A stretch of DNA of 64,000 nt from contig BCJJ01000017.1 in the NCBI GenBank assembly GCA_039545355.1, positions 830,764 through 894,763 on the forward strand, written 5' to 3'. Both the position numbers and the translations under genes were made by a program. Positions within the stretch are counted from its first letter, which is position 1. Each line of letters begins with the position of its first letter. Below, in pieces: positions 45,137 through 56,456 of this stretch. The notes below the pieces were generated by a model. It searched no databases. It was given only the letters and a program-made list of their open reading frames with translations, and was not told the origin of the DNA. This DNA comes from Trichosporon coremiiforme. Taxonomy: Eukaryota > Basidiomycota > Tremellomycetes > Trichosporonales > Trichosporonaceae.

Positions 45137-46314
45137 CTTTGGACGGAACCGGCCCTCGCCTCAATTGAGGTCGAAGGGTAGATCCAGACGCCACGTGACG
45201 CCAGCATTCCCGGGGCTCCAATTTGCCACTCGGTCCACGCCGGCCGGGATCCTCTCTTCAAACTTCTGCTCGTCATTTTCTCGATCGCGCCGCGTATGCA
45301 TGGGACGTGGCGTGGAATGGAGACGTGTCAGTATCTTCCACTATAGCGTGTATGCACACCTGTCGACGCAGGCCGGAGGCGAAGCAGGCTGGCGCTGTTA
45401 TCTAGGAACGAACGGGGGTGTGGTAGACCGAGTAACGACGTGATATGACACATTAGGGCTTGTTCTAGGAGGTCACTTACAGATCAGCTAGCGGCGCTTG
45501 TACCCACATCAGCTGCCGTTCACTTCACATTCTTCCTTCTCTTTTGCCCTCAACATACCTGACCTCGACACTCTCGTTCTCGGCGACACTTGCAACTGCA
45601 ACGACCCCTAGGCGAGCCGACTCACCGCACCCCACGACAATCGTCAGCGGCAACGACCACCTGCACGTGCAACCTCCACCGGTCCGACTATCGCCTTCCC
45701 CTAATCTCCCGTGTCTTGTATCCCCACCGGAACGGCTCTTACGAACCAGCCAGTGGGCAGTGTACAAAGGACCACTCTCCGACGCGCATAGCAGCGGTGA
45801 GTCACTTGCGCTTCTTGCCGCCCTTGCCTCGCCGTCCCCCACCTTGTGTTGTAAAACGTTCATGAGTCCGTGAGCGCCGCTCGGGTCGGTTAACGCTGTT
45901 GCCACCCGTTGCCACCGGTCGAGGGCAGCACTGACGTGTGCAACACGCTACATCTCATGGTCACACACCTCTTATTCACGGCGAGCATTGAACCAGGGCT
46001 CAGCATGACTAGCCGAACCCTATGCCCTTTGCAGCTTTGCACCCTCGACACTTGCGATCTGCTGAGCCGATCTCTGGCCTGTGCATGCGGCGTAGCGGCG
46101 TACACCACTGATACCGCCCGCCGCCCGCCAGGCTGAGTGTGTCGCCCCTCCCACCTGTCTCATTAATCTCACACACACTACACATCACCTGCCATGCCCT
46201 GCACGCTTTCCTTGCACTCGACTTTTCTCCATTGCTTCATCTTCCCTCACAGTGCACCTAGTTCCTCGCCCGAGTTTCTCATACCTCGTCCGGCGCTGCT
46301 GGACTTCACCTCCC
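45137..46314. other. Leader and promoter region of the next gene
   Basis: No separate gene was recognised. A GTGAGT donor at about 45,796 and a CTCACAG acceptor near 46,251 could mark a 5'-UTR intron of the gene starting at 46315. The CT-rich plus strand near 45,530-45,760 and 46,150-46,250 supports leader sequence. This is inference. Confidence 0.4.
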
Positions 46315-48122
46315 ATGACCTCGTATTGCGATCACTGGGTGGCTAACCAACTAGACATGAGGACACCTCACTACGACTCCGACGAGTCGGGGTCCGAGCT
46401 GTCCGGCTCATGGCTGGATATCTCGAAAGACGAACAGCTCGAAGATGATGAGCACCTCTCCTCAACCGCTTCGGCCATGGGCTCCAGCACCATCAGCAAC
46501 ATCTCCCCTTCCGAAGTGTCGACCGATACGGAGGGTTTCTCTCTCAGCTCGGACGAGAGCCAGCCCGATCTCGATGACGACCGCCATGAGGACGAGGACG
46601 ATGACGACGTCGACAGCGACAGCGACGGAGGGGAGGACAAAACCCCTGCTGCAAGCTTCAATAAGTTCACGTCGAGCTTCATCTTCCCCGACCCCACGAG
46701 CAGTTTCAGTACGATCGAAGAGACTCCTGTCCCTTCCATCTACAATGTGCCATCCGAATCCATGTGGGAGGGAATCGAGGATCAGGCTCCTCCGCGGCGC
46801 ACTCGGTCCGACACCGCCACCTTCAACTCAACATCTGCGGCCAACAACGACAAGACACCTGCCACCGGTCACCCCTTTCAGGCTCGTTCTCCCACCACTG
46901 CCTCCAGCAAGCGGCGGTATCTGTTAGTAGACCACAGTCAGCTGTATCATACGGTGCTAATGGTTCCAGGACGGCGATCGCTTCCGCCGTCGTTCTGTCC
47001 CTGTTGGTCAAGATCGGGCCCATGGTCCTCCAGCACAACATCGGAGCGCTTGTCGCGAACACGTTCTCTGCTCCCGGACCTCTTGACGCTGTGCCCACGT
47101 ACACCCCTCCTGCTGCGCAAGCCCCCAAGCGCACTTCTGACGAGAGTGTCATCGCTCGCGCCCTTGCCGCCCTGTCAGAGCAACCGACGGAGCCGACCGA
47201 GCCCAAAGACCGCAGCGAACCCACGTCAGACGTCAAGGACAAGCCTCAGAAGAAGGCTGTCTCCGCCGTTCGGGAGACTTCCCTCTCGATCCCTGTCAAG
47301 TCCGAGCTCTCCGTCGTTCCCGCCTCGGCCTCCCTGTTCATCAAGGGGGGCTTTGAAGAGCACTTCACCGATCCGGTTACCCTCCTGATTACGAATGCAG
47401 CATACCAGATCGTCAACCTGTCCGTTTGGTCCTATGAGTTGCTCGTGGTTCTGTCGCGCGTGACAGTCGACTTCCTTGCCAAGGAGATCCACCTGGCGCA
47501 GACCGAAATCTCGCACGAGCTGTCTAGAATCCGTGCAGCCGCTGAAACACTGTACGCACGTCGAGGAGAGCTCGCCGATCAGGTCACTTCGGCTGCCTCG
47601 CACTCTGCGCAACAGGTGTGCGAAGCTGCCCGCCTGTCCGCCAAGCAAGCCCACGACGCCGCTAGCTACTCGTTACAGCAAGCGAATAACGCGGCCGCAT
47701 TCTCCACCCGTAAGGTGCGCGAGACGTATAGCTACCTCTTCCGCGTCGCGAGCCAGAACAACCGGACGGCAGCGCGCGGCGCACGGCGTGTCGTGCGCGA
47801 GGTGTCCCAGTCCTCGATTCGCAAGGCAAGCTCGAAGGGTGCACAGAAGGCGCGCTCGCAGCTCGGTTCCTCCCTCGCAGCTGGTGCACAGTACGCAAGC
47901 AATCTAGGCCAGCAGGCTGTGCGCGGCGCGCTCTCGGTCAAGAAGTCGAGCAATCGATGCAAGGACAAGCGCTCCTGTTGTGGCTCGAGCTGCTCCAAGG
48001 TCAAGTCGAAGAAGATTGGCAAGTGCGGCGGATCTAGGAAGTCCAAGTCGCGGTGGGGCAAGCGCAACCCTCCTCGCGAGTGCGAGCACAAGCACGGCTT
48101 CTGGAAGCGCGTCAGGCGCTGA
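46315..48122 (+). CDS. Protein of unknown function with amphipathic repeats and Cys/Lys tail, 584 aa
   Basis: Two exons: 46315-46916 and 46970-48122, with a 53-nt intron (GCTAAT branch), giving 584 aa; a second in-frame ATG at 46357 would give 570 aa. The N-terminal 200 residues are acidic and Ser-rich, likely disordered (DSDESGSELSGSW, DDRHEDEDDDDVDSDSDGGED). A hydrophobic stretch follows at once after the splice (AIASAVVLSLLVKIGPMVL), a candidate membrane anchor. Residues from about 345 contain a second apolar region (LLITNAAYQIVNLSVWSYELLVVL), then repeated helices with an 11-residue rhythm: SAASHSAQQVCEAA, RLSAKQAHDAAS, YSLQQANNAAAF. Such repeats form amphipathic helices that bind lipid surfaces in other proteins. 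The last 60 residues are Lys/Arg/Cys-rich (DKRSCCGSSCSKVKSKK). I do not recognise the family. Lipid-droplet or nuclear-envelope association is only a guess. Confidence 0.72.
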
Positions 48123-48895
48123 CCCCCGCCATCAATTCGTAGTATTATAGCAGTCAGTCCCATGTATTTGTTGTTTAGGTTCTGGATCGCCAAGGTTCTG
48201 GCGCCGAGAGCATCTTGTCCAGGTCAAGCTCCGAACGCTCCGAGCTGCTTAGACGCCACTCGAGCAATTCCAGCAATGGCTTCCTCATTGAATGTTAAAG
48301 GAGCTTAGCGCGTTCCAAGCGTCTCATTGACGCAGGAAACGTGCATCCGCGCACGCTGGCGTACCTGCGTCGATACGCGTCCTTTGTTTTGTGTCCATAC
48401 ATGGCCTTCCCCACCTCACCTCACCTCTCCACTGCTCACTTGCGCGCAGTTCATCTCGCAGCCAGTTCGCAGTCCAGAACAGCAGTCAGCGTGATACTCA
48501 TGCGTGCATGGGATATAAAAGTCCTCCAGAAAAGTCTATAAACTGATGCGGTTGAGTTGGTCCTCGCTAGCTTCCGTGGGGAAACGGCTCGGGCGCTCGT
48601 CTAATGTGTGGGTTTGTGAAAGGGTGAGGGTTAGGGGGAAGAATGGGAGTGACGGAGGAGTGACAGTGACGAGGTGCTCTGGTGGGAAATGTGTGCTTCT
48701 CGATCGGAATCGAGCCAGAGTTTAAGCCGGTGTCACTCCTGGGGATCGGTCGAGATGGGATGTGATGGGCGGGATGGGTGGTTGTGATCTGAGGGGGTAT
48801 GTGGTGCAGGTGGTCCGGGGAGTGCAGGCAATCTCTATGCGATCACATGTGCGGCCCCGAGCGCACTGCTCTACGGCTCTACGTGCGAGGTAGGC
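48123..48895. other. Intergenic region between convergent genes
   Basis: No protein gene was recognised, although both neighbours end here. A strong TATAAAA at 48514-48520 on the plus strand has no coding sequence downstream of it. It could start a non-coding transcript running antisense to VRG4, which I cannot test. Confidence 0.45.
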
Positions 48896-50475
48896 TTAGG
48901 CCTTGGAGATGCCCTGGAGCCTGTTCTTGTCGGCGGCAGCGACCTTGGCCTGGTTCGTCTTGGCGATGGCGTAGACGATACCGGCGAGACCACCGACACC
49001 GATCGCCGAGACGTTGCCGAACGAGGCGGGGTCGCCGAAGAAGAGCATGCCCGAGGCGGCGACGGGGAGCTTGTTGAGCGCGCCAACCATGGAGTACGTC
49101 GTCGAGCCGCAGACACGGACACACCACGCAGTCGAGTACGAGATGAAGACGGCGGCGGCACCCGAGAAGACGATGGCCGAGAGGAGAATCGTGCGGTTCG
49201 AGGCGGGGAAGTTGAGCGCGAGCGACTCAGCTCCCCAGTCCTCGAAGATGAGCGAGAAGAGGGCAAGAACGGGGATCGAGAGTAGGTTGTTGTAGAACAT
49301 CGAGTCCCAGTCCTTGAAGCCGGTGACCTTGATGCGCTTGCGCATGAAGAGGACGTAGGCGGCCGAGCAGAGACAGTTCAGCGCCATCCAGAAGTAGCCG
49401 ACAGAGACACCTCCGATCTTGTGCGTGGTGTTGGCAATCTCAGCGCCAGTGTTCGAGTCAACGCCGAGGTTCGAGATCGCGCTCGAGATGTCCGCCCAGG
49501 CGGCAATGACCGAGGAACCGACCATGAGAGCGAACGACGCGAGCGTCAGCGGCGTGACGTGGCCGCTGAACATGAAGACCTCGCCGTAGGCGATCAGGAT
49601 GATCGTGAGGTTCTTGAAGATGCTACGAAGCGTCAGCTGAATTTCCACGCTGGAGAAGCTGCTTGTACACACGTGTAAACGGGGATAGACAGAAACTGGA
49701 GCGACTTGGAGCCGGTGTAGATGACAGCGACGAGAAGGCAGGAGATGGGGAACCAAGCCTTGGCATCCTTCATGTCAAAGTCACGGACTGGTGATGTCAG
49801 CACACCTCCTCTTGGCGGGTGTTTCAGAGCGCAAGTGCGCGCGACTCACAAGTGATGAGACCGAGACGCTTCACGGTTCCGACGGCCAGGACGCACACGG
49901 CCGACTGGATACAAAGGAGCAGGAACGTCATCGTGAAGTTGGCGCCCGAGACGACGTACTGCGGAGGGTGTCAGCGAGCGCATCGGGCAGAACGATGCAT
50001 GGAACGGCGGTGGCGGGCAACGGGGTGACACGTATTGGGAGCTCGGTCGGGGCTTGTATAGCGCGTCTGGACGAAACGCCAAAAGCACCACTCGCCACCG
50101 GCGCGCAGTAAACCCTTCGCTTTCTGGCGGCTACGTCGGTCCCGCCGCCGCACTGAAACGCGATACACCCGCAGCAGTGCCAGGACGGTCCGTGATGGTA
50201 CTCACCTTGTTCACGACGGTCATCATGATGGAGGCGGCACAGTAGTTGAGAATCGGCAGGATCTGTTCCCTGCTGGTCGGTGTGTGGGGAGCCTGCTCCT
50301 TCTCGCGCGTCGGCGAGGCAGGACGGGGAGCGCCGCCGAGGTTGGCCATGGTCTTTTCGTCGTCGGTGCGGCGTTCGGCCTGGTTGGAGTAAATGCTGGA
50401 GCTTGATGCTGAGCGAAGAAGAGGAGGCGAACCTGAGCGACTGAGGCTAGGGGAGCCAGAGTAGGGCTTGGACAT
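48896..50475 (-). CDS. VRG4: GDP-mannose transporter, Golgi
   Basis: Four exons: 50206-50475, 49850-49958, 49673-49787 and 48896-49622, giving 406 aa. The N-terminal 65 residues are Ser/Pro-rich and cytosolic. About ten membrane segments follow, from [21 protein letters not shown]. Two motifs that bind GDP-mannose in Vrg4 are present: FYNNLLS (about 275) and GALNKLP (about 345). The order and sequences match yeast Vrg4 and the Cryptococcus Gmt transporters, which carry GDP-mannose into the Golgi in exchange for GMP for protein and lipid mannosylation and, in capsule-forming yeasts, polysaccharide synthesis. The first intron is 247 nt; the others are 62 and 50 nt with CTGAC branches. The minus strand upstream (about 50,560-50,760) is pyrimidine-rich, as expected for its leader. 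Confidence 0.93.
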
Positions 50476-52040
50476 GTGGGGTTGCGGTGATGTGGTTGGT
50501 TAAGGGGAGAAAGTAAGAATAGCGAATTAGGAATTTCAGCCGTTTATAGGTGGTCGGGCTGAGTGGTGGTCCACGTCTTGTGAGGTGTGGGTTCTCGTGC
50601 AGGGATGGAAGGGTGAGAGGCGGTGAATATGCAAGTGGTGGTGGTGACGAAGGGTGGTTCGTCGGTGATCGAGGATGAGGAGGATGAGAGGGAGAGGATG
50701 AAAGGAAAAAATAGAAGGGGAGGAAGATAAGAGAGGATGGAAAGGGGCCGCCTGTGTGAGAAATAAAGTCTGGTGGTGGATCGAAGGATTCTTGTTTGAA
50801 GTCTAAGGTTACGAGTATTGAGAGAGGAGCCGTGTGCCGTGTGCCGTGTGTGGGCGGGCGGGTCCTCAACTCGAGGTCTGCAGTCAATACAGTCCTGCCG
50901 GGCCAGCGCCGGGACTGGCGCGCTGGATTCCTCGATCCTCATCCAGGTGCCAGGTGCACGGGCGGACGGGCAGTAGCGCGGGCTGCGGCGGCGTTCCTCC
51001 TCTGGGCTGCCAGCCTGAAGTCAGCCAGCCAGCCAGCTCAGCCAGCCCAGCCAACGCCTACGATCGCAAGCCCAGCGCCCAGCGCAGTCAACGACCGCCG
51101 CGTCTGCATGCTATCAGTGCCCTCGGGCGTCTCGTCTAATCTTGGGATTAGACACTTGCACAGGGAACCAGGGCCGTCACCACCCCGAGCAACAGAGCAT
51201 AACTGCGTCGCACGTATGCACGTCTAGGAGCAATCACGGCATGTCGGTAGGCTCTGGAGTGCTCATCGAGCCAGGAGAGTGCTGAGCAGTGTCGCATGTT
51301 GATCACTCGGCACGCTCTAAACACGCACCAGATTCACCCTGTGTCCTGCGTAGCGCCTTGGTGGACCGCAGCAGACCTGAGGGCCAATCTGGACTGTGAA
51401 CTGTTTAGTCTGTCTGCAGCTGTCTAGTTCCGTCCAATAGTCCGTGGGCTTTGGCCACGTCCTAATCAGTGTCACAAAGGACCCTTGAAACCTTGTCTAA
51501 TTTTTTCAAGTGGCTCCCTCCTCGCCCCTGGCTGACTTGCCTAGCGCCGTTCGCCGCGCCGCCCTCGCCGCGCGCGCCGGTTCCCGCCTTGCGACCGACC
51601 CCTGAAATCCCTCGTTCCCGATCCCTTGGTCCCTCTTCACTCCCTCAGCGTACTGCATTCACCCACCAACCCGAGCCACTTTATCGAGCCCGTCGCCTTC
51701 ATTTCTTGGCTAGGCTTGGTCTCGTAGTCGCACTGTGTGCGCACTCTGATCCACTCGCACCCAGTTTTGGGTCTGAACTATGAACCTCCAACGAGCAGCA
51801 CCTCAATCAACCTGTAACAACACATTAAAGCTTGGATTGCTACACATGCACATCTACAGAAGCGACTGAAGCCACGTACGCAGCCGCTCAAATTACTCAT
51901 TCCACTCCCCTTCTGCGCACTCTTCTCGTCATTCTACCGAACCCCATAGGCCCGTCGCCCGCCAGCCCGTAATGTGGCTCCTCTCTAGCGCCCGCGACCC
52001 TCAATGATCAGCCCCAAGGCGCTCTAATGCAGGAAGACTC
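50476..52040. other. Intergenic region upstream of VRG4
   Basis: No gene was recognised. About 50,560-50,760 is purine-rich on the plus strand, so pyrimidine-rich on the VRG4 strand, and probably is VRG4 leader or promoter. A CAGC/CCAG short repeat lies at about 51,022-51,054. The rest lacks visible structure. Confidence 0.5.
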
Positions 52041-54139
52041 CTACTGCCCGCTCCCCGATCCGGCGGCATTGGCGGTCCCTGGCGTCACAGAACCGCTGGC
52101 TGCAGCACTGCTCGGTGTCGCGGCACCAACGCTGGGACCGTTGGGGGCAGCGGGGGCAGGCGGTACGCCACCAACTCCCGTCTGTGCCGTTGATGCATTG
52201 GAACCGCCCGCAGCTGCAGCTGCAACTCCAGCTGCGACGCCTGCCGCTGCTGCATTGGTGCTCGGCGCACTGGTGCCGGCCGTGCCTGCAGCAGGAGCGG
52301 CACCAGCAGCTCCGGGACCCGCTCCTGGGAGCTTGTTATGCACTCCCAGAATTCGAGCCAAAGCTTGCAGCTGAGCTTGATTACACGCTCCTAGATCGCT
52401 TGAACCTGTCAGCTTTCAACATTCCAGCAAAGGGCTGCATCGGGTATCACCCCAAACCGTGTTTCAGACTTACATAGACAAAATGACCTGCTTTTTATCC
52501 TCGCTAGTTCTCACGACGGACGCTGGCGGCTTGGGTCCGCCGGGCACTGGCGGAATCACGAGAATGCCATGGTTCACGAATTGTTGCACCGTAGCCCTGT
52601 ATAAGTCAGTTAAGGTTGTCACCTCAATTACAGTCTCCATTTCTCTGATGCTCACATTGCCACAGTGATGATAACAGGCTGCTTGGCGGCCGTCGTTGCT
52701 GGCGTGGCTGGGCGCGCACCCGGCGTAGAGGGCGAGGTGATGTGTGGGGTCACAGGAGGTCGCACTCCTCCCCGACCACTTCCCCGAGGACGTCCGCGAG
52801 GTCGTCCTCGGACAGCGGTCGGGGTGCCTGGTGCCGGTGACGCCGTCGTCGTCGCCACGGGAGTGCCAGCAGGAACTCCTACTCCAACCCCAACCGGGGC
52901 AACTGCAGGAGCCGGGGTGCCTGGAGCCGCCACTGGGGGAGGAGCGGCTGCAGGAGTCGCGGTTGCAGCAGCAGCCGCAGCCTGTTGCTGCTGTTGCTGT
53001 TGCAACGCATTGGCCTGCTGCAGCCTCGCCAGTCGCTCTCGCTCAGCCACAAGTAGCTGTTGTCTCCGGATCTCAGCCTGTCGCGCTCGCTCGGCAGCCT
53101 CACGCGCCTCGCGTTCCTTCCGTTGTGCGTCTTCGATCGCCTGACGCTTCCGGCGGTTCTCGGCATCGATAACGTCCCACTGCTGGCGGATTGTTCGCAG
53201 CTCGGCCTGGACGCCCTGCATCTCCTCACGAACGACCTGGGTCGAAGCCTGCAGGAGCGTGATGAGGGAGGGAAGGTCGGACGCATGCTGCATTGTCAGT
53301 ATCGGCCAGGGTCTCGCCCGACTCACGTGTCCCTCTCGTCGCCGAAGATCTGTAAAGCGAGTTCGAATGCCTGCGATACGATCGACGAGATCTTTTGACT
53401 GCTGTAGCTCTGTCGGTTAGTCTTGGCCACCCAATATCGGCACTCACCAAGCTCCTCCTGTTGCGGCGTGCGCTTGTCCTCCGTCAAGAGGTCGTCCTCG
53501 TGGATCTGGAACACATGATACGGCAGCAGCTGCTCCACAGCGTCTCCGAAACTCGTGAACGCCTTGGGCTTCTTCGGGGGATTCAGGACCGCATCTTGGT
53601 CAAGCGCCAGGGCCAGGTCGAAGCTAGGACACAGCCGAAGGTTGAGCGCAGAGTAACGCGTGGCATTGCGGGGCGGGGTAGGGCGACGTGGAGCGTCAGT
53701 TGGACGTAATAGTTAATGTGCACGTTATCGGGAGATCGCAACAGTCGTGTTAGTGTTCGAGGAAGACGGATCGCGATGTCAGCAGACCATGCTTCGAGTA
53801 ACTTCAAAACAAAACTTACGCCGCAGCCCTACTCTCGACCTCTGCGATCTCAGCAGGCGAGTAGCCCGTATCCTGCAGACGCTTCCTCTTCACTGCCGTT
53901 ATGGGGGCATACTCTGCCTCAGGTTGTGGTGGCGGTGCTTGCACTGGGAGCGGGAGCGCCGCAGGCGCTGCTGGCGTGTTCGGTAGACTTGGCGTGCCGG
54001 CCGGTGACGCAGTGGTTGACGGTTGCGGCGGTCGCTGCTGTGCATGGAGGAGAGGCGTCGGAGCCGAGCTGACCGGAGCAGTGGATGGGGAGAATGGTGT
54101 CGGCGTTGAGGGGCCGGAAGGCGAGGCAGCCGTGCTCAT
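52041..54139 (-). CDS. GLTSCR1-domain protein, candidate SWI/SNF subunit
   Basis: Six exons: 53820-54139, 53448-53623, 53327-53409, 52656-53287, 52474-52596 and 52041-52398, giving 563 aa; all phases fit. The core SFGDAVEQLLPYHVFQIHEDDLL, followed by EELELQQSKDLVDRIAGIRTRF, resembles the GLTSCR1 domain of animal BICRA/BICRAL, which anchors BRD9 in non-canonical BAF (SWI/SNF) complexes. Nearby are a basic patch (AVKRKRLQDTGYSPAEIAEVESRAA), a long coiled coil (about 195-300, QVVREEMQGVQAELRTI to RERLARLQQ), a glutamine run and AT-hook-like GRPRGRPRG, all typical of a chromatin protein. The N- and C-termini are Ala/Pro/Gly/Thr-rich. Two acceptors skip an AG placed right behind the branch site, and the next AG restores the frame. 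The fungal function is inferred. Exon 6 could be longer or shorter, as its tail is low-complexity. Confidence 0.68.
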
Positions 54140-54701
54140 TGCTCTGCCGCCTGCTGCCCTCGTGAGTGATATGAGCGGGAGGAGCGAAGTGTGAGTAATG
54201 AGTGGACTGAGAAGCGGACAACGGGAGAAATTCCGTCACGGCCAGAGTTTAGGGCCAGCTTTGAGGCGGACGCGACGGCGATCAGAGGCATTTCGAAGGG
54301 TACTTTGAGCTCGTTCCAACAACAACAAGTAACATCAACAAGCGCCGCGCGCGCGACATCAGCGGCATGCCGAGGCCCACGGTGCGCGACGACGTGAACA
54401 ATAACCATGCACGTGAACCTCATGGTCGTGAAAGCCGTCACGAACGATTGCTTCCCGCTCTCCTTCCCTCACATTTTTCATCCGATTAGCTGCGGGACCA
54501 AAATGCGCTTGTGCACTAGCCGATCCCCCTTAGAATTATTGTAATACGACCTTTACCCTGCAAGCAGCCTGGCATACCATAGAAAGAAAACGTGGTCTTC
54601 TACCCGAGTGTCAGGCAGACGATTTCCGACCGCCGTCCTCCGTTCAGCGATCTGCTCGACATTAGCGGTCCTTTCGTTCGGACGACACCACACGACCAGC
54701 C
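54140..54701. promoter_or_regulatory. Divergent promoter region of the GLTSCR1-domain gene and mS41
   Basis: These 562 bp separate the start codons of two genes read in opposite directions and so must include both promoters. No named motif is evident. A GC alternating stretch (GCGCGCGCG) occurs near 54,345. Confidence 0.45.
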
Positions 54702-55970
54702 ATGATCTCGCTCTTCGCCTCGACTTCAAGGAGGGCATTTAGCACCAGCGCCCGCGCGCTCGTCAAGCAGCCCATGCGTGCTACTGGTGAGTCCGACGCT
54801 GCTCTTGCGCTCGGTTTTCGTCTTGCTTGCTGCCGGTTTTGCTGTCGGACTGGCTCGGTCCTTAGATGCCCCCTACGATGAAAGTGACCGCAGCTGCGCA
54901 AGGAAGACTCGACAATACCTTTACCCACAATATTATGCTGACGCTGCAGCCGACTACGCTACCCCCGCCGACCTGCTCGCCAAGATTGGCCGCAACGCCG
55001 ACACGAAGCTCGCCGAGAAGGCGGAGTCCTGGGATGCGCTGAACGAGCTGTGGCTGCAGGGATCAAAAGGCCCGCTTGGAAACGCCGGTCTGAGCATTAA
55101 GGAGCGCAAGTGAGTGGACGTTGGGGAAGGCCGAATCGGAAGGAGGAAGAGGGGGCTTCACGATACACCAGGGCTGCAGGAAGACGTGCTGGAATCGGGC
55201 AACTGTTCTGCGGACTAGCGGGATGGACTGGCAAGCCCTGTTGCGGAGCAGCAGCTGCAGCTGTTGAAGCTGCTGTCCTTTCGAAAGGGGCGGGAGACAG
55301 CCCAATGCTTGCAGACAGTTCCGCTTCTGAAGTGGCTCGGAAGCTTGAATGGACTGTCGACGGGACGTTCGGCTGGAGCTGGAAAGCTCTGGCTCGCCTT
55401 CGTGGTCCAGTATCATCCGTTCCGCTCTTTCTCCTTGGAAGAGCAGGTATGGTCTGCACAGCGTGATTGTCCAAAGTCAGAGGTGGTCAGTCCCGCACTG
55501 CGGTTCAGCCTGCGTGGCTCTGAACTTCTGGAAACTGGTCTTGACGCCATCTCGAGGCAGAGGGCACGCTCTTCCCCGACCTCACCGCCCTTCCTGCTGC
55601 AAAACGACCGCAACGAGCTGACTCCAGGTACGTCCTGTGGGCGTTCTCGCGCTACTCGCAGGGCGACAAGCCGAGCAAGTTCATCCAGCCCCCGAAGCCT
55701 CCTAAGAAGTTCCGCGGGTAAGTCGAACATTTGCTGTGAACGTTCATGTGCTGACGCTCTTTCTCTCATTCTGTGCGGTGCTGTCGCTCTGGACACTCAC
55801 TCTCCCTGCTGCATTCGTCGTACTCCGCTCGTTCCTTTCCTTCACCCTCATCGCCTTCTCCTCGCCTTCGTCCCCCCCACTGTTCTTGCCCTGTCCTTAA
55901 ATCTTGCTTGACATTAATACAAATACATAGCTGGGGCCCTCGTATCCAGCACGGTGTGCGCGTGCGGTGA
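54702..55970 (+). CDS. FYV4: Mitochondrial small ribosomal subunit protein mS41 (Fyv4)
   Basis: Four exons: 54702-54786, 54950-55109, 55628-55717 and 55931-55970, giving 124 aa. The N-terminus (MISLFASTSRRAFSTSARALV) is a mitochondrial presequence. The next part (DYATPADLLAKIGRNADTKL, WDALNELWLQ, LSIKERKYVLWAFSRYSQG) is the IGS41 domain of mS41, known in yeast as Fyv4; the last exon adds the conserved WGPRIQHGVRVR. Each of the three junctions is needed to obtain this family sequence. Introns are 163, 518 and 213 nt, much longer than in neighbours; the 518-nt one has normal ends (GTGAGT, GCTGACTCCAG). The protein is part of the mitochondrial ribosome small subunit. It is convergent with NCE101, which ends 75 bp away. 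Confidence 0.85.
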
Positions 55971-56045
55971 TCGGTGTATGCACTGTTGTTTAGATCCTCT
56001 CCTACTCCGCGACTCACTGATGATGTTCGTTCCTCCTCCCTGCTC

Positions 56046-56456
56046 TTAGACAGCGCGGTCCTCCGTCTTCGGCTTGGTCTGGGCAGCAACAGCCTGAGCG
56101 ACCTGGCTCTGGACCTGCGCCGGAGGCTGAGTCTGAGTCTGCGCCTGAGTCTGTCCCTGCTGTCCCTGCTGCGGTCCAGCAGCCGTCGACGTCGAAGCAG
56201 CAGCGACAACGGGAGAAGCAGCAGCCTCAAACTCCTTCCTGACGGCATCGAGCTCCGCCGTCTCGCCAGCCGAGGCAGCGGCGGCGGCCTCGTCCCGCTT
56301 CTGCTTCGAGTGCTCCCACTGCCACTGGATCAGCTCCTTCATGCTGTGTCCTGGCGGAGGGGCGGTGCGCGGGTTCGTCTCGTGCAGGTAGTACGCGAGG
56401 AAGCCCGTGAAGACGCCGAGCAAGGGGTCGAGCGTCTTGCTGAGGAGGTGCGCCAT
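56046..56456 (-). CDS. NCE101: Nce101-like non-classical export protein
   Basis: Single exon of 136 aa starting at the ATG at 56456. The first 55 residues (LLSKTLDPLLGVFTGFLAYYLHE, then PPPGHSMKELIQWQWEHSKQ) match the whole length of small Nce101 proteins: one membrane helix and a GHxxxELI motif. Yeast Nce101 (53 aa) was found through a role in secretion of proteins without signal peptide; its mechanism is not known. Here the protein is extended by about 80 Ala/Gln/Thr-rich residues (QGQQGQTQAQTQTQPPAQ) not present in the yeast protein. It could be disordered and cytosolic. The extension has the same frame and GC-rich codon use as the rest. Confidence 0.85.
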   Translation of the reverse strand: MAHLLSKTLDPLLGVFTGFLAYYLHETNPRTAPPPGHSMKELIQWQWEHSKQKRDEAAAAASAGETAELDAVRKEFEAAASPVVAAASTSTAAGPQQGQQGQTQAQTQTQPPAQVQSQVAQAVAAQTKPKTEDRAV

